NCBI GenBank assembly: GCA_019136335.1
Contig: JAGVUK010000217.1
Location: forward strand, 1 to 11,799
Source of the DNA: Methanomicrobiales archaeon
Lineage (GTDB): Archaea; Halobacteriota; Methanomicrobia; Methanomicrobiales; Methanoculleaceae
Direction of reading: 5' to 3'
DNA: 11,799 nucleotides
How positions within the stretch are numbered: the stretch's first letter is position 1; every line of letters begins with the position of its first letter. The notes under the pieces were generated by a model that searched no databases, had not been told where the DNA came from, and saw only the letters and a program-made list of their open reading frames with translations. Shown here piece by piece: positions 8,636 through 11,799 of this stretch. Both the position numbers and the translations under genes were made by a program.

Positions 8636-11467
8636 ATGACGACATCACCCAGACCCTGGCGGGAGATCGCCATCCCGCATGAAGATGTTCTGAAGGGCAC
8701 CTTCCAGCAGGCGGAGTTCGCGGCCGATCTCTCCCGCGTTCACGCCGGCACCGCAAGCCCCGAGTACCGTGACCCGGTGCTCTTCTTCAAGCGCACCTAC
8801 ATCACCGAAGGGATGCGCCTCCTCCTTGACTCCGTCCTGAAACGGATCACCGGACAGGGCGGCGACCCCGTCATCCAGCTCCAGACCGCGTTTGGCGGCG
8901 GCAAGACCCACACCATGCTTGCCGTCTACCACCTCGCCCGCGGCAGTGCCCCCGCCTCCGACCTGCAGGGCATCCCCCCCATCCTCGATGCCGCCGGCGT
9001 CATCGACCTCCCGAGAGCCCGTGTCGTCGTCATCGACGGCACCAAACTCTCCCCGAACATGCCGCAGAAACGAGGACGGGTCAGCATCAACACCATGTGG
9101 GGCGATCTTGCCTGGCAACTCGGCGGCGAAGAGGCCTACATGCAGATCCGGGAGGCCGACGAGTCCGGCACCTCCCCCGGCAAAGAGACCCTCGCCGCCC
9201 TCCTCGCCAGGTACGCGCCCTGCGTCATCCTTATGGACGAACTCGTCGCCTACATGCGGCAGTTCGACGAAACGACGAAACTCGCCGGCGGAACCTACGG
9301 CTCGAACATCACCTTCATGCAGGCCCTCACCGAGGCGATCAAGGCGGTGCCGACCGCCGTCCTCCTCGCCTCCCTCCCCGAGTCCGACCAGGAGGCAGGG
9401 CTCGGCCGGGGCGTCGCCGCCCTCCACACCCTCGAACACTACTTCGCCCGCGTCCAGGCACTCTGGAAACCCGTCGCCGCCGAAGAGGCCTTCGAGATCG
9501 TCAGGCGCCGGCTCTTCTCCGGCATCACCAATACCACCGCCGTGGAGACGGTCTGCCGCTCGTTTGCCGACCTCTACATAGCCGCCGGCCCTGAGTTCCC
9601 CCGGGAGACCCAGGAGAGCCGCTACTATGATAGGCTCGTCAAAGCCTACCCCATCCACCCCGAGGTCTTCGACCGCCTCTACGAAGACTGGTCCTCCCTT
9701 GAGAACTTCCAGCGCACCCGCGGCGTCCTGAAACTGATGGCGAAGGTCATCCACCGTCTCTGGAAGGACGGCAACAACGACCTCCTGATCATGCCGGGCA
9801 GCCTGCCCCTCTACGACGGCGACACCCGCAACGAGATGATCTACTACCTCCCGCCGGGCTGGGACCCGGTCGTCGAGCGCGACATCGACGGCGACCGTGC
9901 GGAGACGACCGGGATCGAGAACCGCGATACCCGCTTCGGGAGCGTCCAGGCCTGCCGCCGGGTGGCGAGGACGATCTTCCTCGGCAGCGCCCCGGGCACC
10001 CCCAACCGCATGATCCAGGGGATCGCGCAGGAACGGGTTCTCCTCGGGAGCATCCAGCCCGGCCAGCAGACGAGCATCTATCGCGACGCCCTCCACCGCC
10101 TCTCCGACCGCCTCTACTACCTCAACAGCGCCGAGAACCGCTACTGGTTCGACACCCGCCCCAACCTCCGGCGCGAGATGGAAGAGCGGAAGAGGCGTTT
10201 TGACGAGAAGGAGGCCGTCATCCCGGCGATACAGGAAGGCGTCCGGAAGGCCGTGCAGAAGGGCATATTCGACGGCATCCACATATTCACCCCGAGCGGC
10301 GATATCCCCGACGATTACGCCCTCCGCCTCATCGTCCTCTCGCCCCGGGCTCCATACGGGAAGAACGGCGTCTCGATGGCAACGGTCTCTGCCGCCGACT
10401 ACCTCAAGAACCGCGGCGACCAGCCCCGGCACCGGCAGAACCGCCTCATCTTCCTCGCCGCCGGCGCCGAGAACGTCTCCCTCCTCACCGACCACGTCCG
10501 CTCGATGCTTGCCTGGGACTCGATCGTCGCCGACTACGAGAACAAGCGGATCGTCCTCGACAACCTGATGGGAGACAACGCAAAGACCAACCGCGATACG
10601 GCCAGGAGAACGGTTGCAAGGACGATCCGGGAGACCTACCGCTGGTTGCTCGTGCCGGTGCAGGAATTTGACGCCGAAAGGGTCTCGCCCGACATCACGT
10701 GGGAGAACTACAGCATCAACCCGGGCGCCGAGAACCCGGCCGGGGAGATCGAGCGCGTCCTGCGGGAGAACGAGGCCCTGATCACCGAATGGTCACCGAT
10801 CCATCTCGCGAATCAACTCAAACGCTGGTTCTGGACGGAGTATACTGCCGAGATAGCGGCCGGCAAGTTCTGGGAGGACACCTGCCGCTACCTCTACTTC
10901 CCCCGCCTCCGGAACAGGGATGTCCTGAAGCGGACGATCGAGGCCGGTATGGTGACAAAAGAATACTTCGGCCTCTCGGCCGGGCGAGAAGGCGGGAGGT
11001 ACATCGACTTCACCTTCGGGAAAGGAAGGGGATCGATCATCGTCGACGATGCCCTCCTCCTGATCGATCCATCGGTCGCGGCGGAATACGAGGCGAGCTT
11101 CAAGCCGGCGGAGAAACCCTATCCGGTCGATGCACCGTTCGGGGGCGGTGAGGCGCACGAGGGCGGCACGGCCGTGGCGGGCACCCCGCCCGTCACGGCT
11201 ACACCCGGTGGAATGAAATCCGTCTACGTCACAAAAAAACGGTTTTACGGGCGTGCAGAGATCGATCCGATCATGGCGAAGATAGACTTTGCCCGGTTCG
11301 TGGATGAAGTGGTCACGCAGTTCACGTCGCGGCGGGATACGAAAGTCACCATCAAGATCGAGATCGAGGCGGAGAATCAGAACGGGTTTGATGAGAACCT
11401 CCAGCGGGCGATACGGGAGAACTGCACTCTCCTCAATGTTGAGTCTGCAGAGTTTGAAGGGGAGTGA
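8636..11467 (+). CDS. DUF499 AAA-type ATPase (COG1483-like)
   Basis: This 943-aa protein is a large P-loop ATPase of the DUF499 family. The Walker A motif is FGGGKTH with Lys90, and Walker B is CVILMDEL with Asp201 and Glu202. A likely sensor strand ([10 protein letters not shown]) follows. The N-terminal stretch [16 protein letters not shown] is typical of the family as I remember it. The long C-terminal half has no motif I can assign. It holds a Gly/Ala/Pro/Thr-rich linker at about 838-860, then a small charged domain near the end (about 860-943). The ATG follows the TAA of the DUF262 gene without a gap and has a GAGG site at 8626-8629, so the two are translated in series. Third codon positions are strongly C-biased through most of the gene. 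DUF499 proteins recur beside DUF1156 methylases and SNF2 helicases in defence islands. The molecular job, perhaps an ATP-driven DNA loader or switch, is not known to me. Confidence 0.9.
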   Translation: MTTSPRPWREIAIPHEDVLKGTFQQAEFAADLSRVHAGTASPEYRDPVLFFKRTYITEGMRLLLDSVLKRITGQGGDPVIQLQTAFGGGKTHTMLAVYHLARGSAPASDLQGIPPILDAAGVIDLPRARVVVIDGTKLSPNMPQKRGRVSINTMWGDLAWQLGGEEAYMQIREADESGTSPGKETLAALLARYAPCVILMDELVAYMRQFDETTKLAGGTYGSNITFMQALTEAIKAVPTAVLLASLPESDQEAGLGRGVAALHTLEHYFARVQALWKPVAAEEAFEIVRRRLFSGITNTTAVETVCRSFADLYIAAGPEFPRETQESRYYDRLVKAYPIHPEVFDRLYEDWSSLENFQRTRGVLKLMAKVIHRLWKDGNNDLLIMPGSLPLYDGDTRNEMIYYLPPGWDPVVERDIDGDRAETTGIENRDTRFGSVQACRRVARTIFLGSAPGTPNRMIQGIAQERVLLGSIQPGQQTSIYRDALHRLSDRLYYLNSAENRYWFDTRPNLRREMEERKRRFDEKEAVIPAIQEGVRKAVQKGIFDGIHIFTPSGDIPDDYALRLIVLSPRAPYGKNGVSMATVSAADYLKNRGDQPRHRQNRLIFLAAGAENVSLLTDHVRSMLAWDSIVADYENKRIVLDNLMGDNAKTNRDTARRTVARTIRETYRWLLVPVQEFDAERVSPDITWENYSINPGAENPAGEIERVLRENEALITEWSPIHLANQLKRWFWTEYTAEIAAGKFWEDTCRYLYFPRLRNRDVLKRTIEAGMVTKEYFGLSAGREGGRYIDFTFGKGRGSIIVDDALLLIDPSVAAEYEASFKPAEKPYPVDAPFGGGEAHEGGTAVAGTPPVTATPGGMKSVYVTKKRFYGRAEIDPIMAKIDFARFVDEVVTQFTSRRDTKVTIKIEIEAENQNGFDENLQRAIRENCTLLNVESAEFEGE

Positions 11468-11649
11468 GAGGCAGGGGAGGCATCATCCCTTTCACCCCCG
11501 CAAGTTAATCTCGAGATAACCTGCCCGGTGGAGACCGTATCTGCCGGTTCAGATATTTCGGTGAAGGATCAACACCCCGGGGGAAGGAGAGCCCCGAAAG
11601 GTGGCAGGTGTCCGTTCCGGGATTGCACCAATGAATCCTAAAACACCGC
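11468..11649. other. Non-coding stretch after the ATPase gene
   Basis: I find no gene, RNA or clear terminator in this 182-bp stretch. There is no T-rich run shortly after the TGA at 11465-11467. A CCCCGGGG-containing segment at about 11576-11600 has local self-complementarity but no clear stem-loop and T tract. Confidence 0.4.
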
Positions 11650-11685
11650 GTGAACTACCCCGCCCTTAAGGGCGGGGTAGTTCAC
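11650..11685. repeat. Perfect 36-bp palindrome, likely IS200/IS605-type end hairpin or bidirectional terminator
   Basis: The arms are perfectly complementary over 18 bp each. They begin GTGAACTACCCCGCCC, centre on TTAA, and can fold with 16 bp of stem and a 4-base loop. Hairpins with a CTACCCCGCCC...GGGCGGGG core are, from memory, common at the ends of IS200/IS605 and IS1341-type elements in archaea and bacteria. The stop codon of a minus-strand frame (11686-11688) abuts the palindrome, as expected for the tnpB-proximal end. It could also terminate transcription arriving from both sides. Confidence 0.7.
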
Positions 11686-11799
11686 CTAATAACACTTGTA
11701 TCGGTGTGTGAACGTAGTACCCTGGCTTAAGGTTATCCCGGCTCGGTTGATCGATTCAGGATCGTGGTCGTTGTTACCGCGGAAAGTAGGTTTTTGACC
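11686..11799 (-). CDS. Possible 3' end of a minus-strand gene, perhaps tnpB (partial)
   Basis: Reading the minus strand from the right edge, a frame is open for 37 codons and ends in TAG directly beside the 36-bp palindrome. The visible translation contains FRGNNDHDPESIN and ends HRYKCY. It has no catalytic motif, but C-terminal tails of TnpB proteins are poorly conserved and usually end close to the element's terminal hairpin. Position is the main argument for this call. The open run alone could be chance. Confidence 0.35.
   Translation of the reverse strand, partial: GQKPTFRGNNDHDPESINRAGITLSQGTTFTHRYKCY

Noticed and set aside
8645..10495. Long minus-strand open frame opposite the DUF499 gene
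   Set aside because: It is antisense to a gene with clear Walker motifs. The frame is open because of the strong C-bias at third positions, and its translation is low-complexity with no domain.
640..11467. Complete class 1 DISARM system
   Set aside because: The helicase and methylase resemble DrmD and DrmMI, but no DrmA, DrmB or DrmC homologue is present. The DUF499 and DUF262 genes are not DISARM components.

Overview
The window looks like chromosomal DNA of a GC-rich methanogenic archaeon, probably Methanomicrobiales and possibly Methanoculleus-like. This rests on high GC, strong GGAGG-type Shine-Dalgarno sites and the style of the proteins. It is an inference without any marker gene. The content is accessory: one co-directional cassette of four large plus-strand genes that reads as a DNA-modification/defence island, bounded by a tandem repeat on the left and what looks like the end of an insertion element on the right.

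Layout. Positions 1-89 are a 12-bp tandem repeat (seven copies plus a partial one) running off the left edge, followed by about 300 bp with no convincing gene. Positions 398-3870 hold an SNF2-family helicase with a C-terminal DUF3883-like (PD-(D/E)xK-type) domain. Its 5' end is frameshifted, so the N-terminal 50 codons (398-549) and the main body (open from 517, first ATG at 640) lie in different frames. A 157-bp spacer (3871-4027) carries five perfect copies of an 11-bp repeat. Positions 4028-6958 encode a DUF1156-type adenine-specific DNA methyltransferase with a split zinc ribbon and a DPPY catalytic motif. Its middle is AT-rich, and wobble-base preference differs on the two sides. Positions 6962-8635 encode a DUF262 protein with a C-terminal HNH motif (GmrSD-like). 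Positions 8636-11467 encode a DUF499 AAA-type ATPase. The last three genes are spaced 3 and 0 bp apart and are clearly one translationally coupled unit. At 11650-11685 lies a perfect 36-bp palindrome, directly followed by the stop codon of a minus-strand reading frame that enters from the right edge. This resembles the tnpB-side end of an IS200/IS605-type element.

How the genes may work together (inference). SNF2 helicase, DUF1156 methylase and DUF499 ATPase are a recurring defence-island combination. The helicase and methylase recall class 1 DISARM (DrmD and DrmMI), and the trio recalls the helicase-methylase-ATPase systems catalogued in defence surveys. The methylase would mark host DNA. 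The helicase, with its nuclease-like tail, and the ATPase would sense or process unmarked DNA. The DUF262-HNH protein, sitting between methylase and ATPase, would be an additional NTP-dependent nuclease effector. No DrmA, DrmB or DrmC homologue is present in the window. Because the helicase gene is broken near its start, this copy may be impaired, unless translation reinitiates at the ATGA overlap at 640 or the frameshift is a sequencing error.
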